64,000 bases of DNA from Methanoflorens sp963701995 (GTDB lineage: Archaea; Halobacteriota; Bog-38; Methanoflorentales; Methanoflorentaceae), in assembly GCA_963701995.1 (NCBI GenBank), contig OY969693.1, forward strand, positions 1,240,001 to 1,304,000, read 5' to 3'. A model generated the notes under the pieces. It saw only the letters and a program-made list of their open reading frames with translations, was not told the origin of the DNA and ran no database searches. A program made the position numbers and the translations under genes. Positions 1-9,244 of the stretch are shown in pieces; the stretch's first letter is position 1; each line of letters starts with the position of its first letter.

Positions 1-212
1 ACGAATGGGGCGCTATTGACACCCTCCTCATAGGCGACGAGACCTTACGAGGTGAACGGGAAAGGGGAACGGCCATCGACGGACTACTGACGGCCGTGAA
101 TAATGCGAATGGACACGTGGTCGTTTTTAGCACCGAGTTCGAGCCGGGGAAGCGCTTAGAGAAACTAGGGGGCATCGCCGCGCTATTGCGGTTCAAATTA
201 CAGGACGGATAA
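1..212 (+). CDS. pelA: Pelota (Dom34) C-terminus, 5' truncated by window
   Basis: The frame starting at base 3 is open to a TAA at 210-212 and gives about 69 residues. It contains the pattern DTLLIGDETLR and ends FEPGKRLEKLGGIAALLRF, the typical C-terminal domain of archaeal Pelota, the mRNA-surveillance factor that works with ABCE1/aEF1A to rescue stalled ribosomes. The start and the N-terminal and central domains lie outside the window. The assignment rests on the C-terminal signature alone. Confidence 0.85.
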   Translation, partial: EWGAIDTLLIGDETLRGERERGTAIDGLLTAVNNANGHVVVFSTEFEPGKRLEKLGGIAALLRFKLQDG

Positions 213-265
213 TCCGTCACTTATCGGCGGCCCACCGGCCTACCGCTCAGGCCTTTCAGGCTGAC

Positions 266-850
266 TCAATACTCTTCGCATTTTAGCTGGTAATAGGCCC
301 GATCATGGTCGCAAGCGGGACACTTCTCCGGAGGTTCTTCGCCAACGTGTACGTAGCCACATTCTCGGCACACCCACTCAACCTTTCGATCCTTCTTGAA
401 GAAGGTGCCTGCTTCTACCTGCGCAAGCATCTTCTTGTTTTTCTCTTCGTGGTGAGCTTCGGCTACGCCGATTGCCCGTAGCCTCTTGGCGATTTCAGGC
501 AATCCTTCGCCGTCGGCAACATCGGCGAATTCAGGGTACATCGTCGTTGTTTCGTAGTGCTCACCTGCTATCGTCGCTCTGAGATTCGCGGCTGTGTCGC
601 CCAGCGATGTTTCGACGGTAGCTTCTATGTGTATCTCGTCGGCGTTTCCTGCAGCGCCGGCTTTGAGAGCGTTGATCAGTTTAAGATTCCAGCTCGCGTG
701 CTCGCGTTCATTGTCTGCTGTCGTGAGTAACGCGTCAGCGATCTGTTCATAGCCTTCCTTCTTCGCGATCTTGGCGAATGACGTGTACCGATTTCGCGCC
801 ATGCTTTCGCCAGCGAAGGCTTTTGCAAGATTTTGTAATGTTTTTTGCAT
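266..850 (-). CDS. rubrerythrin
   Basis: A 194-aa two-domain protein. An N-terminal ferritin-like four-helix domain carries the diiron ligands in repeated E..H patterns (EREHASW, GEHYETTTMYPEF, AEAHHEE). The C-terminal rubredoxin-like domain has two Cys pairs (CRECGY and CPACD). Rubrerythrins reduce hydrogen peroxide in the cytoplasm of anaerobes using electrons from rubredoxin or NAD(P)H oxidoreductases. Length and domain order are normal. It is transcribed towards pelA and appears monocistronic. A rubredoxin at 17255-17395 could be an electron donor, but that is inference. Confidence 0.95.
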   Translation of the reverse strand: MQKTLQNLAKAFAGESMARNRYTSFAKIAKKEGYEQIADALLTTADNEREHASWNLKLINALKAGAAGNADEIHIEATVETSLGDTAANLRATIAGEHYETTTMYPEFADVADGEGLPEIAKRLRAIGVAEAHHEEKNKKMLAQVEAGTFFKKDRKVEWVCRECGYVHVGEEPPEKCPACDHDRAYYQLKCEEY

Positions 851-1108
851 TGTTTTGCCTCAGTGTTCCTAATACCGGCAACGCTCGCATAAACAATTAT
901 TGCAGCTACGACCGCAGTCCCTGTCTTCTGACAGAATGCGGCCTGCCGGCCGCTAACGCCACGGCCGCAATTACGGCAAGTGCTCCTGGGCTAGAAAGCC
1001 GCAGGCGTCCAAACCGCTGCACAGCGTTACCGCGCGTTAGTGTCAATTGCTTGACTCTGGTTTGCACTTCTACTTTTTAAGCTCAGGTAGTGTCACGCCC
1101 GTAACCGG
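851..1108. other. intergenic region between rubrerythrin and ZPR1 genes
   Basis: About 300 bases lie between the rubrerythrin start (850) and the ZPR1-like stop (1155). I see no credible gene. The short + strand frame here is a shadow with no family signature. The region should hold the rubrerythrin promoter and, at its right end, the terminator of the gene at 1155-1727. Confidence 0.5.
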
Positions 1109-1140
1109 AAAAAAAAATCGGATCCGGGGCGGTCCGATTT
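1109..1140 (-). terminator. hairpin plus T-tract terminator
   Basis: AAATCGGA (1115-1122) pairs with TCCGATTT (1133-1140) around a GC-rich loop. On the minus strand the hairpin is followed by a run of T (the A-run at 1109-1117). It lies 15 bases past the stop of the gene at 1155-1727, the right place for its terminator. Confidence 0.6.
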
Positions 1141-1154
1141 CATCGGTGCGGAGG

Positions 1155-1727
1155 CTACTCCGAAACGTCAACGGTGATTATCCCCGTCTTTAACTGGTGA
1201 GCTTCGTTTGCAGAGAGAGCCCTGCGCTGAGCTCGCGGCGAAATAATCGCGCTGTTACCAAACGGATCATCAATAACAAGGGTCATCGTTCCTTCGCCCC
1301 TTCGCACGGCATCGATCTTTTCAAGCAGTCGATTCCCCAGCTCGAACTTCGTGGGATCGTCCGACGACCACTTCGTGGCCGTTTGGATGACCGCTTCGAC
1401 TCTGCAGAGTACGCCTTCCACGTTGGAAATATAAGCCTCAGATGCGGAGCCCGGTTCGATAGTCACGCCCAGTTCAGGAATCTGCACGGTGCCGGATGAC
1501 GACCTGATCACCCGAGTCGTAAAGTCATCGCTGTCAAATTCCATTTCATAGCGTGCGGCTTCGCGTTCGTGGAGCGATATTGTGTCTGCATACTTGAAAC
1601 CACACCCGCAGCTCGCGCTCACGAGCATTATTTCGCCGAAGAAGGGTATCTCGTCGGTATTGAACCTAAAGGTGAGCTCGTGCGTGCATAGGGGGCACGT
1701 GCTCACGATCGCTGCTTGCTGTGTCAT
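1155..1727 (-). CDS. ZPR1-type zinc-finger protein
   Basis: A 190-aa protein with an N-terminal zinc module of two Cys pairs (CPLC near residue 11 and CGCGFKYAD near 41), followed by the conserved ZPR1 beta domain (ITIEPGS, EGVL, FTLVIDDPFGNS-like end). Archaeal single-domain ZPR1 homologues resemble the eukaryotic ZPR1 chaperone that acts on elongation factor 1A. Their archaeal role is not settled. It sits just downstream of sepF on the same strand, 35 bases apart, so the two are probably co-transcribed. Confidence 0.85.
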   Translation of the reverse strand: MTQQAAIVSTCPLCTHELTFRFNTDEIPFFGEIMLVSASCGCGFKYADTISLHEREAARYEMEFDSDDFTTRVIRSSSGTVQIPELGVTIEPGSASEAYISNVEGVLCRVEAVIQTATKWSSDDPTKFELGNRLLEKIDAVRRGEGTMTLVIDDPFGNSAIISPRAQRRALSANEAHQLKTGIITVDVSE

Positions 1728-1762
1728 ACCTAAAAACGTTGGCGTGATGGAGCGTGCCGGAG

Positions 1763-2143
1763 CTAATAGGAGCTTGCCCCGAGCTTCTTGCGGTCGATCT
1801 TGATCGACATCGGGGTCACAATGATTTGGTCGTCTCCAAGCCCTGCGATATCGCCGTGAATATCCGTCGCTACTTGTCTCAGTTCCTTGACGATTCGGTC
1901 GAGGGTGACGCGATCTTGCTTCACGTGGGCTATGTCAATGATGACGATGTTGCCCTTGTAGACCTCGTCTTTCAGTTGCGTGAGATTGCTCACGTTGATT
2001 AACTCTGCGACCTTCACATACGTGCCTGCAGGTTCCTCCTCAAGCACCTCTTCGTACTCTCCGAGGTCAAGCTCCAGGTATTCATCCGGTTCTGCGTGAG
2101 GGCGACTCCCAAAAATTCTATCGATCAAACTTTTTTGCGCCAT
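1763..2143 (-). CDS. sepF: cell division protein SepF (archaeal type)
   Basis: A 126-aa protein. The N-terminus MAQKSLIDRIFGSR fits the amphipathic membrane-anchoring helix of SepF. After an acidic linker, residues about 40-120 form the SepF core (YVKVAELINVSN, GNIVIIDIAHVKQD, GLGDDQIIVTP). In FtsZ-containing archaea SepF tethers the FtsZ ring to the membrane and replaces FtsA. Size and domain order are normal. Its neighbours (ZPR1-like and PUA proteins) lie on the same strand. Confidence 0.92.
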   Translation of the reverse strand: MAQKSLIDRIFGSRPHAEPDEYLELDLGEYEEVLEEEPAGTYVKVAELINVSNLTQLKDEVYKGNIVIIDIAHVKQDRVTLDRIVKELRQVATDIHGDIAGLGDDQIIVTPMSIKIDRKKLGASSY

Positions 2144-2156
2144 TTGGAACGTTCAC

Positions 2157-2243
2157 CTACAATCGACTTCTTGCTATGTTACCACATTTGCATCTTATAG
2201 TTTTTGTGTTTCGCTCTTCAGAAGTCTCGCGGTACCGATACAT
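2157..2243 (-). CDS. possible 28-aa CxC peptide upstream of sepF
   Basis: A short frame starts at ATG 2243, after a purine-rich GGTGG stretch, and ends at TAG 2157, 13 bases before sepF. The peptide starts MYRYRETSEE and contains TIRCKCGN, one half of a zinc-knuckle-like motif. It could be a real micro-protein, the remnant of a Zn-ribbon gene, or chance. Only the context and the CKCG pair support it. Confidence 0.25.
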   Translation of the reverse strand: MYRYRETSEERNTKTIRCKCGNIARSRL

Positions 2244-2325
2244 AGCGCCGCCACCATTGATATAGTTACCTCGCCCCCAGCGGCAGCTGGAGGCCCGTCT
2301 GCTTGTTTGATTGCAAGGATACGAG

Positions 2326-2802
2326 CTAAGGCGACACATACCAGATTTTGTCGCCCACGTGGTGCACGATCTGCACCGCCTTCCCCTTCCTCGCACGAAT
2401 CATTTCTGCGCCAGCAATGAGCGCCGTTCCGATGCCGAGCGGCTTTTTGTGTCGTTCGTCGACGACCACGACTAGATCGTCAGGCTCAATACTGGCGTCG
2501 GCATCCACGATGCCGGGACTCATGACATCCGCGCCGTTTCTGATGAATCGCACGGCACCCATATCAACGGTGACGAGGCGTCTTCGCGGCTTGAGTTCCG
2601 TGGCGCCGCGCACCGTAAAAAAGGGCGTGTTGTTAATGCATAGGGCCACGGGCACCCCGTTCAAAAGAATGAGCCTGCGCTCCGGTGTTTCGAGCACTTC
2701 AAGCCTCCCCTCTAACGTGCTCTCGGTGTCGTACGCGCTGAGCGCGGCCACTACGGTCCGTGCCGCGTCGGCCTTCATGAAATGTCGTTGCTTGCCAGCC
2801 AC
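2326..2802 (-). CDS. PUA-domain RNA-binding protein
   Basis: A 158-aa protein. The N-terminal half is a small alpha/beta domain. The C-terminal half (about residues 75-155) is a PUA domain, visible as VTVDMGAVRFIRNGADVMSPGIVDAD and KKPLGIGTALI. Its architecture matches small archaeal MCT-1/Tma20-like proteins linked to tRNA or ribosome binding. It is divergent from the Lsm gene, with a 74-base shared promoter region. The exact RNA target is unknown. Confidence 0.85.
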   Translation of the reverse strand: MAGKQRHFMKADAARTVVAALSAYDTESTLEGRLEVLETPERRLILLNGVPVALCINNTPFFTVRGATELKPRRRLVTVDMGAVRFIRNGADVMSPGIVDADASIEPDDLVVVVDERHKKPLGIGTALIAGAEMIRARKGKAVQIVHHVGDKIWYVSP

Positions 2803-2876
2803 GCATGCAGTTGAAAGGCGCTCAAAGATAAACTTAAGTATCTTATCAGGGAAGAACTACTTACGAGAGGCATGGA

Positions 2877-3095
2877 ATGAGTCAGAGGCCGCTTGATATC
2901 CTGAATGAATCCTTGGAGACGCCAGTGATCGTGCGGCTCAAAGGGGGCAGAGATTTTAGAGGGGAGCTTCAGGGATATGACGTCCACCTCAATCTTGTTC
3001 TCGACAAGGCGGAAGAGCTCAAAGACGGTGAGGCCATAAAGAAGTTTGGCACCATCGTGGTCCGGGGCGACAACGTCGTTTACATCTCACCTTAG
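2877..3095 (+). CDS. Lsm/Sm-like archaeal protein (SmAP)
   Basis: A 72-aa protein with both Sm motifs: VRLKGGRDFRGELQGYD in Sm1 (with HLNLVL after it) and IVVRGDNVVYISP in Sm2. It forms ring-shaped oligomers that bind U-rich RNA. An AT-rich stretch (CTTAAGTATC near 2833) about 40 bases before the ATG may be the TATA box. Rpl37e follows 28 bases downstream, an arrangement known from many euryarchaea. Confidence 0.95.
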   Translation: MSQRPLDILNESLETPVIVRLKGGRDFRGELQGYDVHLNLVLDKAEELKDGEAIKKFGTIVVRGDNVVYISP

Positions 3096-3123
3096 GCAAA
3101 GCGACGCTCTACGAGGCAACTGA

Positions 3124-3288
3124 ATGACAAAGGGAACACCTTCGATGGGCAAGCGGCAGAAACGCTCGCACGTGATGTGCAGGCGTTGCGGCTCTGTCTC
3201 GTATAACTTTCGCAAAAAAACGTGCGTTCACTGCGGATTTGGTCGCTCCAGGAGGCTCCGGAAGTATAGCTTCCTCAATAAGTATTGA
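3124..3288 (+). CDS. rpl37e: 50S ribosomal protein L37e
   Basis: A 54-aa gene from ATG 3124 to TGA 3286-3288. The protein starts MTKGTPSMGKRQKRSHVMC and has the diagnostic zinc ribbon CRRCG...CVHCGFGRSRR, ending FLNKY. It is a small Zn-binding protein of the large ribosomal subunit. It lies between lsm and purF on the same strand and probably shares their transcript. It is easily missed because of its size. Confidence 0.95.
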   Translation: MTKGTPSMGKRQKRSHVMCRRCGSVSYNFRKKTCVHCGFGRSRRLRKYSFLNKY

Positions 3289-3315
3289 TTTTATCCTTGA
3301 AAAGGGACAGGGTTG

Positions 3316-4758
3316 ATGAAAGACAAGTGCGGCGTGTTCGGAATCGCCTTGGATTCCAAAGATGCCGCATTACCTATCTACTACGGTCTTTACGCGCTGC
3401 AGCACCGCGGCCAAGAATCGGCCGGCATCGCCACGCACGACTCGGCAATCCACATTGAGCGCGGGATGGGCCTCGTTCACGAGGTATTCGACGAACATCG
3501 GCTCGGGCATCTCAAGGGACCTCGAGGGATCGGTCACGTGCGGTATTCCACCACGGGCCTCAGTAGGGTAGAAAACTGCCAGCCTGCCCTCGTAAACTAT
3601 CGAGGAGGCACCATTGCCATCGCGCACAATGGCGACATCGTGAACTCTTTTGATATTAGGCAGGCGCTTGAGGCCGAAGGTCGCATTTTTGTGTCAGATT
3701 CAGATACTGAGGTCATCGCGCACCTGCTCGTGAAGGAACTCATGCGCTACGACACCATCACTGCTGTTCAAGAGCTCATGAACAAGCTGCGTGGATCCTA
3801 TTCGCTCACGCTGCTCATCAACGATACGGTCATCGGCATCCGCGACCCCTTCGGCATCAAACCGCTCTGTATCGGTAGGTTCGACGATGGCTACGTCTTG
3901 TCGAGCGAGAGCGCTGCCATCGACACGCTTGGAGGGGAGCTTCTCAGAGACGTTCGCCCGGGAGAGATTATCGTCCTTCATCCAGACGGGTTCGTGAGCC
4001 AACAGGTTTCAAAAACGGCAGTGACAGCGCACTGCATGTTCGAGTATGTCTACTTCGCTCGCCCTGACTCGATACTGGACGGCGCTTTGATCTACGAGGT
4101 GCGGCGCAAAATTGGTCAAACGCTCGCAGAGGGCGACGTTGAGGCAGATATCATCATTCCGGTTCCTGATTCGGGAATCGCTTTTGCTATTGGCTACGCC
4201 GAAAAATCTAAACTGCCTTACACCGAGGGTTTGATAAAGAACCGCTACGTGGGCAGGACCTTCATCATGCCCGGTCAGGATCTGCGCGAAACCGCCGTGC
4301 GACTGAAGCTGAATGTGATCAAGAAGCACATCCAGGGCAAGCGGGTTGTGATGATCGATGATTCAATTGTGCGCGGAACGACGTCACGCAAGATCGTCGA
4401 CATGCTGCGGGCAGCGGGGGCAGAGGAAGTGCACATGCGTATAGGAACGCCACCAATCGTCTCTCCGTGTTATCTGGGGATCGATATGCCGACGTACGGC
4501 GAGCTCATTGCCGCCCGTAAAAGTGTGGACGGCGTGAAACTGATGATTGGCGTTGATTCACTCAAGTACATCACTCTCGCTGGCCTCATCGATTCTATTG
4601 GCCTTCCCCGTGAGAAGCTCTGTCTGGGCTGTCTGACCGGCATATACCCGATCGAGCGACCTCTTGAACGGGCGATGCAGCTGAAACTCGATGCGTTCGC
4701 CAACACCGTCAAAAAGAAAGTTGACGGCGTGCCTGCTTCCCCACTCCAATCTCCCTAG
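3316..4758 (+). CDS. purF: amidophosphoribosyltransferase
   Basis: An enzyme of about 480 aa for the first committed step of purine synthesis: PRPP plus glutamine to phosphoribosylamine. The N-terminal Ntn glutaminase domain begins MKDKCGVFGI, where the Cys becomes the nucleophile after propeptide removal. HRGQESAGI and the SDSDTE loop follow. The C-terminal PRTase domain has VVMIDDSIVRGTTSRKIV (PRPP loop). Cys residues in CLGCLTGIYP fit the Fe-S type. I prefer ATG 3316 over the adjacent in-frame TTG 3313, since both precede the same Cys. Confidence 0.96.
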   Translation: MKDKCGVFGIALDSKDAALPIYYGLYALQHRGQESAGIATHDSAIHIERGMGLVHEVFDEHRLGHLKGPRGIGHVRYSTTGLSRVENCQPALVNYRGGTIAIAHNGDIVNSFDIRQALEAEGRIFVSDSDTEVIAHLLVKELMRYDTITAVQELMNKLRGSYSLTLLINDTVIGIRDPFGIKPLCIGRFDDGYVLSSESAAIDTLGGELLRDVRPGEIIVLHPDGFVSQQVSKTAVTAHCMFEYVYFARPDSILDGALIYEVRRKIGQTLAEGDVEADIIIPVPDSGIAFAIGYAEKSKLPYTEGLIKNRYVGRTFIMPGQDLRETAVRLKLNVIKKHIQGKRVVMIDDSIVRGTTSRKIVDMLRAAGAEEVHMRIGTPPIVSPCYLGIDMPTYGELIAARKSVDGVKLMIGVDSLKYITLAGLIDSIGLPREKLCLGCLTGIYPIERPLERAMQLKLDAFANTVKKKVDGVPASPLQSP

Positions 4759-4813
4759 GCGCGGCCCGCGGGGGCGTGGGCAGCGCGGGCAAGCCGCTGT
4801 GTGTTAAGCGTTT

Positions 4814-5782
4814 TCAGCTGCTGGAGAACTCGTCTAAAGCGTACTCGCTCAGATCTCGTTTCCCGATCACCATTTCAAACTCGATTGGCGTCAGCATCGG
4901 GGCTTTAAAACGAGTTGCGTCATCTATAGTGACACGGGGGCAGGCGGTGTTGACGTACGCTTCTGCAGGAAACTGGTACAGCGTCCACGGAGTCAGTTCG
5001 TTTATCGTTACTGTGTACGCCTCGTAGCCGCGCTCTATGGCTTGGTCTGCGAGTTCGAAGGCAAGGTCAAGCCGCCGTTGTCCGGTCTTTGTGCCAGCGA
5101 GAACGCAAAATGTGCGTGCGTCGAGTGCCTTGGTGAGGAGAGCATAACGTTGCTTCGTAATCAGGTTAGCGTCAGGAATGGAGGTTCTATGCAGAAACGG
5201 ATCAGCGGCGATGACCCGCTTGCCAGTTGCCAGCGCCACGCCGAGAGCGTGAAAGGCGCCGCCTCCAATATAAAGATACTCGTCAACATCGATCGCACGT
5301 GCAGATGAAAAATTACAGCCTAAGACTTGGCCCGGGTATTTGATTCTCCCGTCACCAGATCCGATGGAACTCTGAAGCCCAGCTAATTCGAGGCAACGGC
5401 GGACGGAGCCCAACGTGTGGACGTGTTGAACGGTTGTTACGAGACCGACCCGGGGGCCTTTGATCAGTCCGAGCGCCTCATTTACGACTGGAATGACGTC
5501 AACGTCGCTCCGGACCTCGACAAAATGTACTCGTTGAGCTGCGAGTTCAGGAATCTCCGCGTGACCAAAATGAACCAGCAAGTCCGCTTCTGCGTCAAAG
5601 TCAAGATCGCACGCTCCGTAGCACGGGTTGCCTGAGAGTACCACGGTCACGTCGATCTGTCGCTTGATGCGCTTCGCTACGTGAGGCCCATAACGCTTCA
5701 ATCCTTCAGGAAATTGAAGCCGTATGACACGGGCTTTTCTCTCCTCGACGAGTTCAGCTATTCGCTCAATTTCAAAGTCCAT
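4814..5782 (-). CDS. dph2: diphthamide synthase subunit Dph2
   Basis: A 2-(3-amino-3-carboxypropyl)histidine synthase, which makes the first modification of the EF2 histidine using a non-canonical radical SAM [4Fe-4S] cluster. The three cluster cysteines are visible: GNPCYGACD near residue 52, LGCNFSS near 152 and NTACPRV near 279. I place the start at ATG 5782 (MDFEIERI), giving 322 aa. A TTG at 5848 would extend it by 22 residues and overlap the mfnA stop by 11 bases, so translational coupling with mfnA is possible. Confidence 0.92.
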   Translation of the reverse strand: MDFEIERIAELVEERKARVIRLQFPEGLKRYGPHVAKRIKRQIDVTVVLSGNPCYGACDLDFDAEADLLVHFGHAEIPELAAQRVHFVEVRSDVDVIPVVNEALGLIKGPRVGLVTTVQHVHTLGSVRRCLELAGLQSSIGSGDGRIKYPGQVLGCNFSSARAIDVDEYLYIGGGAFHALGVALATGKRVIAADPFLHRTSIPDANLITKQRYALLTKALDARTFCVLAGTKTGQRRLDLAFELADQAIERGYEAYTVTINELTPWTLYQFPAEAYVNTACPRVTIDDATRFKAPMLTPIEFEMVIGKRDLSEYALDEFSSS

Positions 5783-5837
5783 TTCTAATCTTCGTCGGTC
5801 AAACGCGTTCTCGGCACTGGCGTGGGAGTAAATGTGA

Positions 5838-6923
5838 TTACGGGTCAACTTTTACGATTTCTCTTAAGTCGTCAACAAACTGCAGGATCGTCGCTTCATC
5901 GATATGGGGCATAATGACGAGTCGCAATGCGCCGCCCATTACCGATACGCGCCAGCCGCGCGCCGTGAGTCGTAGTGCGACCCGCTGTAGGTTAGGCAAC
6001 TTGAATGCGACGATATTCATCACAGGCGTGACCACGGGATAGACCCCAAATTCCGCAGCTCTTTCAACACACAGATTGGTCAGCCGCATGCATTCACGCA
6101 CAACGTCTCTATATCCGTCGAACCCAAGATGCTCAAGCACGGCTAGCGTCGCCGCTACCGAAGCGCCGCCTCGTGTGCCCGTAATGGACCGTTCCACTGA
6201 GTAAAACGTGTTCGTGCTCAGGGCGTCGAAATCAGTTGGTTCCTTGAATAGAAGCCCGCCTGACGGTATTGTGCTCATGCCCATTTTGTGCGGATCGACG
6301 GCTATGGATCGCACGCCTTCCACTCGGAAGTCAAAACGGTACTTTTTTTCAAGGAATGGGAGAATGAGGCCCCCAAACGCGGCATCAACGTGCAGAAAGG
6401 CGTCGTTCTCACGCGCGACCCGTGCTAAGTCGGGAATCGGATCAACAACGCCGAGAGCCGTAGAACCGGCGATGCCGACGACGCACGCGGTGTTCTCGTC
6501 AACGAGCTCTTCGACAGAGCTGACGTCAACGGCATAGCGCTCGTCGAGCCGCGCTTGACGCACCTCTACTCCGGTAAAGTCTCGGGCCTTCTCAAACGAC
6601 TGATGCGCGGACTCAGGTACAACAATGTTTGGTTTTCGCGCCCGGCAGATCAGCTTGCTCGCTCGGACCGCCTGTATGTTCGACTCGGTGCCGCCTGAAC
6701 TGATGTACCCGACGGCGTCAGCAGCGCCGAGGAAAGACCCGAGGATAGCAATCGCGCGCCGTTCGAGCGCGGCCATTTCGGGGAACAGGTTGGGATCGCC
6801 GAGGTTCGTGTGGATGTGGTCTATGTGTGCCCGGACGGCGGCTGGGTGCGGGTATGTGCACATAGAACTGAGGACTCGCTCGTAGCCTCTGTTCAACCGC
6901 ATTAGTTCCCTGGTATCGTGCAT
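5838..6923 (-). CDS. mfnA: L-tyrosine/L-aspartate decarboxylase MfnA
   Basis: A 361-aa PLP-dependent group II decarboxylase. Key features are GGTESNIQA, HVDAAFGGLILPF (aspartate contacting PLP) and SIAVDPHKMGMSTIPSGG with the Schiff-base Lys near residue 212. In methanogens MfnA makes tyramine from tyrosine for methanofuran, and some homologues make beta-alanine from aspartate for CoA. The sequence alone does not separate the two activities. It lies between ppsA and dph2 on the same strand, with short gaps. Confidence 0.92.
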   Translation of the reverse strand: MHDTRELMRLNRGYERVLSSMCTYPHPAAVRAHIDHIHTNLGDPNLFPEMAALERRAIAILGSFLGAADAVGYISSGGTESNIQAVRASKLICRARKPNIVVPESAHQSFEKARDFTGVEVRQARLDERYAVDVSSVEELVDENTACVVGIAGSTALGVVDPIPDLARVARENDAFLHVDAAFGGLILPFLEKKYRFDFRVEGVRSIAVDPHKMGMSTIPSGGLLFKEPTDFDALSTNTFYSVERSITGTRGGASVAATLAVLEHLGFDGYRDVVRECMRLTNLCVERAAEFGVYPVVTPVMNIVAFKLPNLQRVALRLTARGWRVSVMGGALRLVIMPHIDEATILQFVDDLREIVKVDP

Positions 6924-6952
6924 TGCTGAGTTATCAACTGAACGAAGCAGCC

Positions 6953-9244
6953 CTAGTCTTCGTTCGCCAGATCTCGTGAAGCCTCAAGGATGATGCGCAT
7001 CTCGGTTCGCGCTACGGCTTCCCTGACGCGTTCGACTGCGTCAATGTTCGACGAAATGCTGCTAATGCCCATGCGCACCAGTTTCTCCGCCATTTTCGGA
7101 TTTGAGCCTGCCTGACCGCATATTGATGTGACAACGCCCGCTTTGTTGCAGCACTGGATAACGTAGTCCATCAGCTTTAGCACAGCAGGATGCTGTTCGT
7201 TGTAGAGGGCGGCAACGTTTTCGTTGTTACGATCCACTGCGAGCGTATATTGGGTGAGATCATTCGTTCCGAACGAGACGAAATCGATTCCCTCGGCAAT
7301 AAGGTCCTCAATAATGAGCGCCGATGCCGGGATCTCGATCATGATGCCGACGTCCACCTGTTCAAAATCAATGCCTATTTCTGCGATGGTCTCTTTCGCT
7401 GCTCGCACTTCGTCCTGGTGTTGAACGAGGGGCAGCATGATGCCGATGTTCGAATAGCCGTCGTCGATCAGGTTCTTGAACGTCTGGAGCTGCATCTTGA
7501 AGACTTCAACATCACGGAGGTCGCGCCGTATGCCCCGCCAGCCGAGCATCGGGTTCGGCTCGATCGGCTCCTCCTCGCCGCCTTCCATTTGCCGGAACTC
7601 GTCGGTAGGGGCGTCGAGCGTGCGCACCCACACGGGTCGTGGGAAGAACGCGTCGACCACTGTTCGGATGCCCTTTTCGAGCTCACTAATGAACGCGTCT
7701 TTTTCGTTGTGTTCGATGTACCAGTGCGGGTGTTTGCCCATGCCGATGATCATGTGTTCGACCCGTAAGAGTCCGACGCCATCCGCTCCGGTCGCAACGG
7801 CTCGTTCTGTGGCCTGAGCTATTGAAACGTTTACCTTGACTTCGGTGGCAGTGATGGGTTTTGCCGTGCCTGCGGTAACCACTCCCGCGGCGGGCGCCGC
7901 CGCTTCAGCCCGTTCGAGTCGTCCCGAGAAGATAAGCCCCCTCTCGCCGTCAACGGTGATGAGCATGCCATCAGTGAGCTTCTTCGTGGCCTCCTTCGTT
8001 CCCACCACAGCGGGTACCCCGAGTTCCCGGGAAACGATGGCCGCGTGACTGGTCAAACCGCCTTCGTCTGTAACGATCGCCGCTGCCCTTTGCATCGCGG
8101 GAACCATGTCTGGGGAGGTCATCGCGGTGACGAGGATGTCCCCGTCCAAGACTCTATCGAGCTCGTCCACGCTTCTAATGATTTTGACTTCGCCAGATGC
8201 TTGGCCAGGAGATGCCCCGAGCCCTTCTAGCAACTTCTCTGCCCCGCCTGCTGTGCTCGTCTCCTTTGCTGCGTCTCCTTTCCTAATCGTCGTCACTGGT
8301 CTCGATTGCACGATGTACACCTCGCCCTTTTCGATCGCCCATTCGATGTCTTGTGGGCTGTCGTAATGCTCTTCGATGAGTTCGCCTAGGTCGAGAATGG
8401 TATACAGCTCGGCGTCGCTGAGGACTCTTTTGTTCTGCAGGTCTGCAGGGACGTCCTTGGTAATCGTAGCGCCCGTTTTTTGATCCTTCACGACCATAAC
8501 TTTCTTGGTGGCGACATTTGCTTTGATTTGACGGGTCTTCCGATCGATGAGGTATGTGTCCGGCGACACGGAGCCTGACACGATGGCCTCTCCGAGACCC
8601 CAAGACCCCTCGATAATCGCTTCTGACGCACCGGTGGTCGGGTTGGTCGTGAACATGACCCCTGACCTGTCCGCGTTGACCATCTTCTGGACGACGGCGG
8701 ATATATTCACGGAATCGTGCTCAAAACCTTGCTTGACCCGATAGAAAATGGCCCGAGCGCCGTACAGGGATGCCCAGCATTTTTGAACTGCGACGACCAC
8801 GTTGCTGGCGCCTCGCACGTTGAGAAATGTCTCCTGTTGTCCTGCGAAGCTCGCTTCAGGCATGTCTTCGGCCGTTGCGCTCGATCGCACGGCTACTAAA
8901 GGCGTATCTCCTTCTCTCTTTGCCAGCTCGTTGTAGGCACTCATGATGTCACTGCGCATGTGCTGCGGCATCTTCGTCTTCAGCACGAGCTTCTTGGCGT
9001 TAGCGGCGGCCGCTTCCAGTTCCTTTGCATCGTCGACGTTCACGCGGAGTGCGGCAAAAAGTTGCGGTGCGATGCGCGTCTCGTCTAAAAAGCGTCGAAA
9101 CGCTTGGGCGGTGACAGCGAAACCCCGCGGCACAGGAATTTCCGCGCTTATCATCTCTCCGAGGCTTGCCCCCTTTCCTCCCACGGAAGGAACGTCTTCA
9201 ATGCGGACGTCCTCAAGCCAGACGACAGTTGGTTTATCTTTCAT
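6953..9244 (-). CDS. ppsA: phosphoenolpyruvate synthase
   Basis: A 763-aa enzyme that converts pyruvate, ATP and water to PEP, AMP and phosphate, the gluconeogenic entry step in autotrophic archaea. The order is: N-terminal ATP-grasp domain (VGGKGASLGEM, SSATAEDMPEASFAGQQ); swivelling phosphohistidine domain (GGLTSHAAIVSRELG, His near 399); and C-terminal PEP-binding barrel with catalytic Cys in CGQAGSN near 709. Its start faces serA across 154 bases, a divergent promoter region. It is first in the ppsA-mfnA-dph2 strand group. Confidence 0.97.
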   Translation of the reverse strand: MKDKPTVVWLEDVRIEDVPSVGGKGASLGEMISAEIPVPRGFAVTAQAFRRFLDETRIAPQLFAALRVNVDDAKELEAAAANAKKLVLKTKMPQHMRSDIMSAYNELAKREGDTPLVAVRSSATAEDMPEASFAGQQETFLNVRGASNVVVAVQKCWASLYGARAIFYRVKQGFEHDSVNISAVVQKMVNADRSGVMFTTNPTTGASEAIIEGSWGLGEAIVSGSVSPDTYLIDRKTRQIKANVATKKVMVVKDQKTGATITKDVPADLQNKRVLSDAELYTILDLGELIEEHYDSPQDIEWAIEKGEVYIVQSRPVTTIRKGDAAKETSTAGGAEKLLEGLGASPGQASGEVKIIRSVDELDRVLDGDILVTAMTSPDMVPAMQRAAAIVTDEGGLTSHAAIVSRELGVPAVVGTKEATKKLTDGMLITVDGERGLIFSGRLERAEAAAPAAGVVTAGTAKPITATEVKVNVSIAQATERAVATGADGVGLLRVEHMIIGMGKHPHWYIEHNEKDAFISELEKGIRTVVDAFFPRPVWVRTLDAPTDEFRQMEGGEEEPIEPNPMLGWRGIRRDLRDVEVFKMQLQTFKNLIDDGYSNIGIMLPLVQHQDEVRAAKETIAEIGIDFEQVDVGIMIEIPASALIIEDLIAEGIDFVSFGTNDLTQYTLAVDRNNENVAALYNEQHPAVLKLMDYVIQCCNKAGVVTSICGQAGSNPKMAEKLVRMGISSISSNIDAVERVREAVARTEMRIILEASRDLANED

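Noticed and set aside
7190..7768. Long + strand frame of 192 codons inside ppsA
   Set aside because: Antisense shadow of a strongly conserved gene in GC-rich sequence; no motif and no ribosome-binding site.
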